From assembly GCA_947177315.1 (NCBI GenBank), contig CAMWTX010000014.1, forward strand, positions 1 to 15,828: a stretch of 15,828 bases of DNA, read 5' to 3'. Numbering within the stretch: the stretch's first letter is position 1; each line of letters opens with the position of its first letter. Positions 6,266 to 13,617 of this stretch are shown here, piece after piece. Below the pieces are notes generated by a model. It was not told where the DNA came from, did not search any database, and was given only the letters and a program-made list of their open reading frames with translations. The translations under genes and the position numbers were made by a program. Source of the stretch: an uncultured Bacteroidales bacterium. Lineage in GTDB: Bacteria > Bacteroidota > Bacteroidia > Bacteroidales > P3.

Positions 6266-7618
6266 TTAAAGCAGGCTGGCCATATAAACGGGCAGGCAGA
6301 TAAGGTCTTTCTCTTTGCGGAGGTCTTTGGTGGATAGCAGAAAACGCCGATGGATGCGGGATGCGTACTTTTGTTGAAACATATCGAGCGATTTATGGGT
6401 TTTATAGCCCGAAGACTTAACTTCTATCGGGCATATCTTGTCTTTGTAGCCTACCAAAAAATCTATCTCGTAAGTGCGAGGCTCGGCTGTTTCTGACGCT
6501 TTTTCTTTAAAAGTATGGTAGTATAGGGCGTTTCCGGCACTTTGAAGCATCTGCGCCACCACATTCTCAAAAATGTAACCCAAGTCCGCCGGCAGTTTGT
6601 CGGAGAGCAACTTGCGGTAGATCTCGTTGTCGGTATAGGATTTATCCATAAATGCCAAGGTGATGAACAATCCGGTATCGGCAAGATACATCTTGAAATG
6701 GTCGTAATGGGTATGGAGCGCAAGGCCCACCGAAGGATCGTTGGCATGGAACGCGAAATTCACGGTCTTAGACTCCCGGAGGTCTGTAAAAATCTCGTCC
6801 AATCGGGAAGGGCGAGAGTTCGGTATAACGCTTCCCACTTGATACCGCAACTTGCCGCGCGATAATTCGGCCGGAATGGAGTTGAAGATGGTGCTTGCAC
6901 GCCCTTTTTCATCCATTTTACGTAAATCTTCGTTGTAAAGCGCTATGATACCCCGCTTGGCTTCATCCACCGAGGTAAAATCATGGTGTTTGAGATAGGC
7001 TGCCACCGCCTGCGGCATCCCTCCCACCAACATATACAGCCTGAATTCACGCATCAGTAAGCGGTGCATGGACTCGCCCGCGGGAGTAAGCGTATCGTAC
7101 ATCTGCCTAATGAAATCGTAGGTTTGAGCCTTGTCCTGCGTCCAGAGGAACTCTTCAAAATCAAGCGGATACATATTGATTCGGTGTTCCTCGCTGGGTA
7201 TCAGAATATCCTTGACATTCTTTTTGATAGAGAGGAGAGAACCTGTTTCTATATAGTCGTACCGCCCGTCTTTTACCAGATACTTGATAGCCTGGCGTGC
7301 TTTGGGGTAGAGTTGGATTTCGTCGAAGATGATAACGGACTTTCCCGGTTTGAGCGTTTTTCCAAAGTACGACTGTAACCGAACAAAGAAGTAATCTAAG
7401 CGGGAAACATGGTTAAACAATTCTAAGGTTTCGGCATCTGCTTGTGCAAAATCTATAAGGATGTAGTCTTGATATTCGTTTTTGGCAAACGTTTCGGCGA
7501 TGGTTGATTTTCCGATACGGCGAGCCCCTTCAATCAAAAGGGCGGTTTTTGTTCCCTGACGTTGTTTCCATGCCAGCATTTCGGCATAGATTTTTCGCTT
7601 AAAAACGACACTACTCAT
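6266..7618 (-). CDS. AAA family ATPase with C-terminal DUF4143 region
   Basis: 450 residues, the usual size for this family. Residues 31-39 (GARRIGKST) form the Walker A loop, 95-100 (VIIFDE) Walker B, and TGSLLS at 125-130 a probable sensor motif, together the AAA_14 domain. The C-terminal part (about 200-450) matches DUF4143, with nuclease-like acidic and lysine positions E351 in FENVV, D386 in YEIDF, and E399/K401 in PIEVKSSG, a PD-(D/E)XK-like arrangement. The family is abundant, often multi-copy, in Bacteroidota and has no settled function; roles in DNA transactions or defence are speculation. The DNA is visibly more AT-rich than the flanking genes and the gene faces against both neighbours, suggesting horizontal insertion. 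The ATG at 7616-7618 has a perfect promoter 20 bases upstream, embedded in a tandem repeat array. Confidence 0.9.
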   Translation of the reverse strand: MSSVVFKRKIYAEMLAWKQRQGTKTALLIEGARRIGKSTIAETFAKNEYQDYILIDFAQADAETLELFNHVSRLDYFFVRLQSYFGKTLKPGKSVIIFDEIQLYPKARQAIKYLVKDGRYDYIETGSLLSIKKNVKDILIPSEEHRINMYPLDFEEFLWTQDKAQTYDFIRQMYDTLTPAGESMHRLLMREFRLYMLVGGMPQAVAAYLKHHDFTSVDEAKRGIIALYNEDLRKMDEKGRASTIFNSIPAELSRGKLRYQVGSVIPNSRPSRLDEIFTDLRESKTVNFAFHANDPSVGLALHTHYDHFKMYLADTGLFITLAFMDKSYTDNEIYRKLLSDKLPADLGYIFENVVAQMLQSAGNALYYHTFKEKASETAEPRTYEIDFLVGYKDKICPIEVKSSGYKTHKSLDMFQQKYASRIHRRFLLSTKDLRKEKDLICLPVYMASLL

Positions 7619-7637
7619 ATCTAACTGAATTTGAGTG

Positions 7638-7668
7638 CAAATTTAGTAAAAGTGTACGTCTCGACAAA
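7638..7668 (-). promoter_or_regulatory. Promoter of the ATPase gene, overlapping the first 33-base repeat
   Basis: On the minus strand, TTTG (7665-7668), a 19-base spacer and TAAATTTG (7638-7645) match the Bacteroidota consensus exactly. The start of transcription would be near 7634, leaving a leader of about 15 bases. The -33 box lies inside repeat copy 1 (7648-7680), where this copy reads CAAA on the plus strand while the other three read CGAA. The invariant repeat core (7653-7662) sits in the promoter spacer. Confidence 0.75.
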
Positions 7669-7769
7669 ATTTTTTACCCAAAAAATGTACGTCTCAACGA
7701 AATCTTTTAACTCAAAAATGTACGTCTCAGCGAAATTTTTTACTCCAAAAATGTACGTCTCGGCGAAAT
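7648..7769. repeat. Four tandem 33-base repeats upstream of the ATPase gene
   Basis: Units are 7648-7680, 7681-7713, 7714-7746 and a partial 7747-7769. All four share the identical core TGTACGTCTC at 7653, 7686, 7719 and 7752, exactly 33 bases apart, followed by RRC-rAAAT and an A/T-rich stretch. The spacing is close to three helical turns, so the cores fall on roughly the same DNA face. There are no unique spacers, so this is not a CRISPR array. On the minus strand the units are also open as 11-residue repeats of the form F-[AV]-E-T-Y-I-F inside a 69-codon frame (7830 to 7621) that would start at TTG and end 2 bases before the ATPase ATG. The ATPase promoter would start downstream of most of that frame, so I favour protein-binding sites over a peptide. 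Confidence 0.85.
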
Positions 7770-7860
7770 GTTGAGAGAAGATAGATTGCCATAGGGGGTA
7801 AAATGGATGAATCTTGAAGGCTTTTTTCAAAACCGCCCCACGGCTATTTCAAACGTTGTT

Positions 7861-7891
7861 TTTGTCTAAATCGAATTTATTATTATTTTTG
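7861..7891 (+). promoter_or_regulatory. Promoter of the secreted T9SS protein gene
   Basis: TTTG (7861-7864), 19 bases, then TATTTTTG (7884-7891): an exact fit to TTTG-N19-TAnnTTTG. The start of transcription would be near 7895, about 263 bases ahead of the coding start at 8158. No other motif of this quality is closer to the gene. Confidence 0.7.
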
Positions 7892-7894
7892 CGG

Positions 7895-8157
7895 TCCGTT
7901 TCGTCGGAAAGGTCGTCGGTTTGGTAGTCAATGGCCTTGGACGGTCACAAAACGGATATGGGAGGCGGTGTGGCAACCGTCAAGCATATAAGCATGTCCG
8001 GCATCATGCCTTTGCCACGGCAGGGGCATGGGTCGGACAAATTTACACAAGCCGCGTGGCTTCTTGCAGCAAGGAGAGGCGGGGCAGGAATTGAAGCGAC
8101 AGATTAATAAACAAAATAAAGAAAAACCCTTAATAATAACAATCAAAATTTTTAAAC
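7895..8157 (+). ncRNA. Long structured 5' leader of the T9SS protein gene
   Basis: About 200 GC-rich bases with several complementary pairs, then about 57 A-rich unstructured bases before the ATG. Pairs I can see: TCCGTTT (7895-7901) with AAACGGA (7950-7956); GGCGGT (7964-7969) with ACCGTC (7976-7981); TGTCCG (7995-8000) with CGGACA (8034-8039), enclosing CATGCC (8005-8010) with GGCATG (8025-8030); AAGCC (8049-8053) with GGCTT (8058-8062); CTTG (8063-8066) with CAAG (8070-8073). The first stem begins at the predicted first transcribed base. I looked for conserved boxes of cobalamin, TPP, FMN and glycine riboswitches and for SRP RNA, tmRNA and RNase P cores and recognised none. It may be a regulatory leader or a separate small RNA; no convincing coding frame of its own was found. 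Confidence 0.4.
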
Positions 8158-11100
8158 ATGAAGAAATTGCTTTATTCAGGCTTGACAGCCTTGATGATGC
8201 TCTTCGCCATGGTTGGAGTTGTGAGAGCACAAGGTGAAGAGGGCGGTGGCGAAACCCCCGCAACGGTGCCGGCGCCGAGCTTCGCGAACGTTGGCACGGT
8301 TTCGGTCGGTGATGCCTTGCAAATCAACTGGCCCACCACCGGTTTGGAGAACTATTATGATTACCGTTTTATTCTCTATGTTGAGAATGACGAAGCTACG
8401 GAACTGAAGTGGGATGGTACGATGCGGGAACTTCAGAGCGCACTATACGCATCTCAAACTCAACCCGGTATTGGCGGTTGGGGTCTCTTGGCTGAAGGTG
8501 ACGACGAGGATCCTGTGACACCTGCTTTCAAGATAGCGCTCTATGATGCGGATGAAGAAGAATGGCTGCCGGCCGTTTCGCTTTCCGAGACCGGTACGGT
8601 CAAGGTCCGCGCCCGTCTGGCGGTAGCAGCGAACATGAACGCAACGGTTGAGCTTTCCGACGAGTTCGACGCCACCTATACGGTTACGGGAAAGGTACTT
8701 ACCGTTCCTACATTCTATATAGACAACGTGGCCGTGAACGGCAGTACGATGGAAGTGGAGAGCGGCGCTACGTTGACTTTCAAGAATGGTTATGAAGAGA
8801 GAGAGGACGCCCAGTATTATTCGATACTTTACGTTGTCGATGGTACGGATGCGGATTTCGAAGGCTTGACGATGGAAACTATGTTTAACGGGACGGTACA
8901 AGTTTATCAGAACGAAGACGACGCGATTACGATTGACAATGCGCAGACGATAAAGGCGGCTACGGCTCAGGCGTCTATGGACGGGTCGGTTACCCTCTCG
9001 GAAATCGTAACGGTGGCCTTCACGATTGCCGGAACCACTCCCGAGCCTCCCGTAGCGGAAAAGGTGGCTGCTCCTACCTTTGATCCTGTTGCCGGTGAAG
9101 TTGCCGCCAACGCGACGGTAACCATCGCCACGACCACGCAGGATGCCACGGTTTATTACAGAAAAGGTGAAACCGGAGAATATGCCGCATACACCGCTCC
9201 CGTAGCCATTACCGAAGCCTGCACCTTGTATGCTTTTGCTACGAAAGCGGATATGACCAATTCGGATACCGTTTCCGCCGCCTACACGATTGCCGTTATT
9301 CCCACACTTCCTGCCGATGAAGAAGATGCTCCCGTTCTTACCTTTACGCCGGCCAATACCGACAGCGTGGACAACAACACCGAAATCCTGATTTCGGGAG
9401 CCGACGGCTATAGTGTGGAATACGCCACCTATGAATCCGTTTCGGCGGCTCTGAATGGTGCCATGTGGGATTTGAACGTGTATGGCGCAGAAGGATATCC
9501 CATGGTTACGGCCGAAGAACCGATCCTGAAGGTATCTCTGACCAATAGAACCACCATGGCCGAGTATGAATATTACAGAGCCTACATGGTGCGTGCGGCC
9601 AGCGATGTTCCCATGCCGCAAATCGTGTCGGAAGACGTTATGGCTGCGGAAGTTGGTCTGTATTCGAAAGGCGGAAAAGTGAAGATCATGGCCGATGAAG
9701 TGGATGCCATCTGGTACACCACCGACGGCAGCAAACCTGCCATCGACGGTGCCACCTCCACCAAGATCGATAAGGTGGATGAATCCGGTGCTGTGGGCGA
9801 CTATATCCTTAATTCCTCTGTCAACATCAAGGCCATCGCGGTCAAGGACGGCAAGGCTTCGGATGTGGCCTCGGCTCACTTCAAACTTTACGAAGACGCC
9901 ACCACCATCGTTTCGCTGACCCGTGGCATGAGTCCGCTGGACAGCATTGTGGGCAAGAACTCGCCCATCACCGTAGCTTTCGCGTGCGAAGAAGCTCCTT
10001 CCTTGTCCTATATGTTCCCCTACACGGTATATTACACGACCGACGGAACGACAGAACCCGATAAGGATGCCTACACCGAAGGCGGGGCCATCAAGAAATC
10101 GGAAAGCCCGATGGGCGAATGGGGGCCCGAAGGCAATCCTTCGATCCTGATCGCCAACGAAAGCGCCACGACGGTAAAGGCGAAGGTTTACATGCACGTA
10201 GGGGGTGAAGAAATGGACATGCCCGAACTCGACGAATGGATTGTTTCGCAGACGGTCAGCGTGACCATCGACAGCATCGTGTATGGTCTTGCCGATCCCG
10301 AATTCACGGTTGCAGGCGGAGAAGTACGCATGGGCGATACGATCCGTATCAAGAACCTGAATCCGGCTCCGGAGGTAAATGAAGATGAAGAAGAAAGTTC
10401 ACAACCGTCACAGATCTTTTTCAGCGTGAACGGTCCGCTTCCTTCTTCCGATATGACTGTGTTAGACCCCACGGTTGTTTACAGCACAAGCGATGAAGAA
10501 GTGGAAGATGTTGTGATCGTTATCAAGGAAGACGAAGAAGGCACGTATGCCTATATTCCTTCCAACGAAAAGTATTATGACGGAAGCGACAAGATTTACT
10601 TCGAAGGCGAGTTGAAGATTCAGGCCATCTGCTATGATGGGGTAGATTATGGTGTCGGTATGTGGGGCTTGCCGGGTAGGTTGGAATACGGTTCCAACTT
10701 TGTGGAAGCGACCTACATGGTAGAAAAAGACTTCCCGATGCCTGTCATCACGCCTAACGGCGGAGAATTGGCTAAGGATGCAGAAATAACGATTACCGCC
10801 GGCGAAGGACTGGACATCTATTATACCGTTAACGACAGCCTGCCCGAAGTTGGCAAGGAATACACGAAGAAGTACGAATCTCCCATCAAGATGGCGGAAA
10901 GCATGACCCTCAAGGCGATGGCTTACAAGGCCGGAGCAGAAGGCGAGCGTGACTCCGTTTCGAACGTGGCGGTGGCCGAATTCAGACTGCAGGCCACGCT
11001 GAGCTTCAATCCGGCAAGCGGATCGACGGTAGAAGAAGGCACGAAAGTAGCCATCACCGCATCGGACAACGACGTGGATATCTTCTATATGATGTTCGAA

Positions 11101-11871
11101 TCGGAAGAAGCCGCGAAGGCCGCCGAATGGAATCAGGAAGAAGCCGAATTGTACACGGGCGAAATGCAGCCGGTACTAAGCAAGAAGTACAACACGATCA
11201 AGGCCGCCTATGCCCGTCAGAACGCGGAGGCTATCGTGGATGTGTATTTCTATGCGACCTACACCGTTACGGAACGTCCGGCCATCGAACTGACGTTCAA
11301 CCCGGCCAGCGGCGCCGAAGTGGCCGACAGCACGAAGGTGACGATCACGACCTCGAGAGAACTTGTAGGCGAAGAACAGATTCTGTTCGCGATGTTTGCC
11401 AGCAAGACGGAAGCCGAAAACTGTTCCGATGAAGATATCATGAATATCGTTAAGGTTTACGGTACTCCCGATCCGGAAGACGAAACAATCGGTTACCCGA
11501 TGATCACCAAAGCCGCTCCGGTGCTCAAAGCCGGTTATATCAAGGGCGAAGATGAAGAAGGGAACTGGATTTTCAGCTGGACCATCGCCGAATACAAGGT
11601 GAAGGAACAACAGCAGGGAGGCGACTCCACGGCCGTGGAAGGCAAGGAACTGGCCGGTGTAAGCATCTATCCCAACCCGACGGACGGCGAGTTCAGCGTA
11701 GTGGCACCCGCCAACGCGAACGTTGAAATCTTCAACGCGGCCGGTGTGCTGGTAAAACGCATGACGGTAGCCGAAGGCAATGTTCAGGTACGTCTGAACA
11801 ACAGCGGCATCTACTTTGTACGTGTACGCGCCAACGGACAGATGGCCGTTAAGAAAGTGGTTATCCGCTAA
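8158..11871 (+). CDS. Secreted multi-module protein with T9SS type A sorting domain
   Basis: 1237 residues. A signal peptide covers about 1-25 (MKKLLYSGLTALMMLFAMVG, cleavage after VRA). The C-terminus from about 1162 is a T9SS type A sorting domain, with SIYPNPTDGEF at 1169-1179, GIYFVRV and a basic KKVVIR end, so the protein should cross the outer membrane and be surface-attached or released. Between them are repeated beta-sandwich modules like the chitobiase/hexosaminidase C-terminal domain, beginning near 305, 392, 485, 586, 710, 859, 946 and 1040. Typical traces are ATVYYRKGE, AIWYTTDGSKP, YTVYYTTDGT and DIYYTVNDSLPE. Two modules open with near-identical LSFNPASGSTVEEGTKV and LTFNPASGAEVADSTKV, indicating duplication. 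No catalytic domain is recognisable. The sequence is rich in Asp/Glu. Function is unknown; adhesion, polymer binding or a stalk role are inferences. It is flanked by a strong promoter with a long leader and by tandem terminators, so probably monocistronic. Confidence 0.92.
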   Translation: MKKLLYSGLTALMMLFAMVGVVRAQGEEGGGETPATVPAPSFANVGTVSVGDALQINWPTTGLENYYDYRFILYVENDEATELKWDGTMRELQSALYASQTQPGIGGWGLLAEGDDEDPVTPAFKIALYDADEEEWLPAVSLSETGTVKVRARLAVAANMNATVELSDEFDATYTVTGKVLTVPTFYIDNVAVNGSTMEVESGATLTFKNGYEEREDAQYYSILYVVDGTDADFEGLTMETMFNGTVQVYQNEDDAITIDNAQTIKAATAQASMDGSVTLSEIVTVAFTIAGTTPEPPVAEKVAAPTFDPVAGEVAANATVTIATTTQDATVYYRKGETGEYAAYTAPVAITEACTLYAFATKADMTNSDTVSAAYTIAVIPTLPADEEDAPVLTFTPANTDSVDNNTEILISGADGYSVEYATYESVSAALNGAMWDLNVYGAEGYPMVTAEEPILKVSLTNRTTMAEYEYYRAYMVRAASDVPMPQIVSEDVMAAEVGLYSKGGKVKIMADEVDAIWYTTDGSKPAIDGATSTKIDKVDESGAVGDYILNSSVNIKAIAVKDGKASDVASAHFKLYEDATTIVSLTRGMSPLDSIVGKNSPITVAFACEEAPSLSYMFPYTVYYTTDGTTEPDKDAYTEGGAIKKSESPMGEWGPEGNPSILIANESATTVKAKVYMHVGGEEMDMPELDEWIVSQTVSVTIDSIVYGLADPEFTVAGGEVRMGDTIRIKNLNPAPEVNEDEEESSQPSQIFFSVNGPLPSSDMTVLDPTVVYSTSDEEVEDVVIVIKEDEEGTYAYIPSNEKYYDGSDKIYFEGELKIQAICYDGVDYGVGMWGLPGRLEYGSNFVEATYMVEKDFPMPVITPNGGELAKDAEITITAGEGLDIYYTVNDSLPEVGKEYTKKYESPIKMAESMTLKAMAYKAGAEGERDSVSNVAVAEFRLQATLSFNPASGSTVEEGTKVAITASDNDVDIFYMMFESEEAAKAAEWNQEEAELYTGEMQPVLSKKYNTIKAAYARQNAEAIVDVYFYATYTVTERPAIELTFNPASGAEVADSTKVTITTSRELVGEEQILFAMFASKTEAENCSDEDIMNIVKVYGTPDPEDETIGYPMITKAAPVLKAGYIKGEDEEGNWIFSWTIAEYKVKEQQQGGDSTAVEGKELAGVSIYPNPTDGEFSVVAPANANVEIFNAAGVLVKRMTVAEGNVQVRLNNSGIYFVRVRANGQMAVKKVVIR

Positions 11872-11887
11872 CGGAAGCCTGAATAAG

Positions 11888-11908
11888 CCTCGCTTGAAGT
11901 GAGGTTTT
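11888..11908 (+). terminator. First terminator-like hairpin after the T9SS gene
   Basis: CCTCGCT (11888-11894) pairs with AGTGAGG (11898-11904), seven pairs including one G-U with a three-base loop, followed by TTTT at 11905-11908. It lies 16 bases after the stop codon. Confidence 0.6.
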
Positions 11909-11911
11909 AAT

Positions 11912-11949
11912 AAGAAAGGTCGTGCCTTGGGCACGGCCTTTCTTGTTTT
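11912..11949 (+). terminator. Strong intrinsic terminator after the T9SS gene
   Basis: A 15-pair stem, AAGAAAGGTCGTGCC (11912-11926) with GGCACGGCCTTTCTT (11930-11944, one G-U pair), with a three-base loop and then GTTTT. It isolates the secreted-protein gene from the lipoprotein operon. The A-rich left arm and T-rich right arm could make it work in both directions, though no minus-strand gene ends here. Confidence 0.85.
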
Positions 11950-11965
11950 ATAACGCTTGTATCCC

Positions 11966-11973
11966 TATCTTTG
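11966..11973 (+). promoter_or_regulatory. Probable -7 promoter element for the lipoprotein/barrel/rsmG operon
   Basis: TATCTTTG matches TAnnTTTG. The -33 position holds only CTTG (20-base spacer) or TTGT (19-base spacer), overlapping the tail of the preceding terminator. Transcription would begin near 11977, about 30 bases ahead of the ATG at 12007; this rules out the TTG at 11971 as the start codon. Confidence 0.55.
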
Positions 11974-12006
11974 CAAACTTATTTTCTTAATTCACAAATA
12001 ACTGAA

Positions 12007-13614
12007 ATGGTAATGAGAAAGTGGAGCTTTCCCGTGCTTGCCTTAGGGTTGGCGGTTTTGTTCGGGTCGTGCCTGAGGCAGGAGGATTTCAACAGGGATA
12101 TGTTTGCCGATTCGGGGGTCAACTACGATATAGCGATACCGCTCACGGATACCAAGTTAACGATGGAGAACCTGATTGACTTGAAGGGTGGTCTTTTTGT
12201 TCCCGATGACACCAGCCTGTTGCATATCATCTATGCCATGGAGCCTGTCAAGGAGAATTTGATAGAGGAAATCACTTTGGGGCAGGCATCCCCTTTTGTG
12301 CTTTCGACGGCGGATATTCCGTATATGTGTTTGAAAGATACGGTGATAAAAGTTCCTTTTGACGATACGATATATTTCGATTTAAAAGGCTTGAACGCCA
12401 CCGTGCAGACGCTCCATTTTACCACCGCCCAGATGGTGATGCGGGCTCAGAACAGTTTCCTTTTCCCGATGGAGTTGGAAATGCGCCTTGAAAACGTAAA
12501 GGAAAAAGACGGGCAGCCGGTGGTTTGCCGGTATCAGAGGCCGGCTTCCAGTCAAGGGGATACAACCATCAACCTGTTGGATATAAGGGTGGAAATGCCG
12601 GAAATGCAAACCCCGTTTATCGTGATGAAAGGAACGGCCACCGTGAATGTTCGGCGTGTGGAGGGAGACAGCAATTTCTACTCGGGTTCGCTCTATATAT
12701 CTTCCAATCTCCGCCAAATGGACTTTTGGCGTGCCGACGGTTATTTCGAAACGCTTTCCTATACGCTTAAAAACGAAATGTCGATTGAGGGTTTGGGATT
12801 GGAACGCATGAAGAATATCAGTTTTGACGAAGCCCATATCGTTGCCGATTTAAAGGTGAACGGCGTGAGCGCGCCTTTGCGCCTTAACAAGACACAGGTA
12901 CTCATACATAACCTGGACGGCGATGTAACGGAAGTGCCGCTGCTTCCCGAAAATTACATGGTGGCGGTTCCGGCCTTCGACGCCAATCCGCTCGAAAAGG
13001 ACAGCAAGGAATCGATGGAAGTGGCCGATATGTTGATCGACAGGCCTCAAAAGATAACCTATCAGATTGACGGAACGCTCAATCCCGACAATGACGAATC
13101 GCAGATGCAGGCCATGCAGAAAGGCGGCTTTCTGTCGGTGGGCCTCACTTGCGACGTGCCTTTGCATTTCTCCGCCGACCGTTACGCTTTGTGCGACACT
13201 TTGGAGGTTTCTTTGGACGATTTGAACGGGAACACGGAACTGCGCTATTTCGATGTGAAGTCGATTGTAAAGAACGCTTTTCCATTGGATGTGGTCTTTT
13301 CACTCCACTTTCTGGATGCCGATTATAGACCCTTGTTTTCGCTTTTCCACGATGATTTGGTGGCCGGCGGAAAAATCGGTCCGGCTCCGGGGCTTCATGT
13401 AATAGAACCTACCATTGTAAACTTTGAGGATATATTGGATTTGGGCGAAATGGCGCTTGCCCGGCAGATGCACTATGTGGTGGTGGATGCCAGGATAAGC
13501 ACCACCGACCAGCAGAAGGTAAAGGTTTATGTGGATGGCGAGAAAGAAGGCTATGTGAATGCCAAGGTGGGAATACGGATTAAGTTTAAGCAGAAAGGAC
13601 TGTTGGATTTTTAG
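12007..13614 (+). CDS. Large lipoprotein of unknown function
   Basis: 535 residues from ATG 12007 (an alternative ATG two codons later at 12013 is equally plausible). The N-terminus is a lipoprotein signal, basic MRKW then a hydrophobic run ending LFGSC, with the acylated cysteine at residue 22; the mature protein should be anchored in the outer membrane or periplasmic face. The rest is mostly beta-type sequence with no motif I recognise; two similar-looking halves are possible but not demonstrated. The frame upstream is open to a TTG at 11971, but that codon lies inside the promoter's -7 box. Three bases separate its stop from the DUF5723-like barrel gene, so the two are translated from one transcript and probably act together in the outer membrane, for example with the lipoprotein as partner or plug. 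That is inferred from position only. Confidence 0.82.
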   Translation: MVMRKWSFPVLALGLAVLFGSCLRQEDFNRDMFADSGVNYDIAIPLTDTKLTMENLIDLKGGLFVPDDTSLLHIIYAMEPVKENLIEEITLGQASPFVLSTADIPYMCLKDTVIKVPFDDTIYFDLKGLNATVQTLHFTTAQMVMRAQNSFLFPMELEMRLENVKEKDGQPVVCRYQRPASSQGDTTINLLDIRVEMPEMQTPFIVMKGTATVNVRRVEGDSNFYSGSLYISSNLRQMDFWRADGYFETLSYTLKNEMSIEGLGLERMKNISFDEAHIVADLKVNGVSAPLRLNKTQVLIHNLDGDVTEVPLLPENYMVAVPAFDANPLEKDSKESMEVADMLIDRPQKITYQIDGTLNPDNDESQMQAMQKGGFLSVGLTCDVPLHFSADRYALCDTLEVSLDDLNGNTELRYFDVKSIVKNAFPLDVVFSLHFLDADYRPLFSLFHDDLVAGGKIGPAPGLHVIEPTIVNFEDILDLGEMALARQMHYVVVDARISTTDQQKVKVYVDGEKEGYVNAKVGIRIKFKQKGLLDF

Positions 13615-13617
13615 GTT

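Noticed and set aside
7648..7769. CRISPR-like array
   Set aside because: The 33-base units are contiguous with no unique spacers, and no cas gene is nearby.
7895..8100. Known structural RNA or riboswitch (SRP RNA, tmRNA, RNase P, cobalamin, TPP, glycine, FMN)
   Set aside because: None of the conserved core boxes I can recall is present; left as an unclassified structured leader.
8028..8237. Small plus-strand frame within the leader and start of the T9SS gene
   Set aside because: It runs through the hairpin region and out of frame into the T9SS gene; no recognisable protein features.
8443..10197. Long minus-strand open frame of 584 codons
   Set aside because: It is antisense to the T9SS protein gene, has a low-complexity Arg/Gly/His-rich translation without motifs, and the plus-strand frame has a signal peptide, modules and a sorting domain.
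11176..11934. Minus-strand open frame of 252 codons at the end of the T9SS gene
   Set aside because: Antisense to the sorting domain and crossing the terminator hairpins; no motif or promoter.
11971..12006. TTG at 11971 as start of the lipoprotein
   Set aside because: The codon lies inside the -7 promoter box, and the added 12 residues would precede a proper lipoprotein signal.
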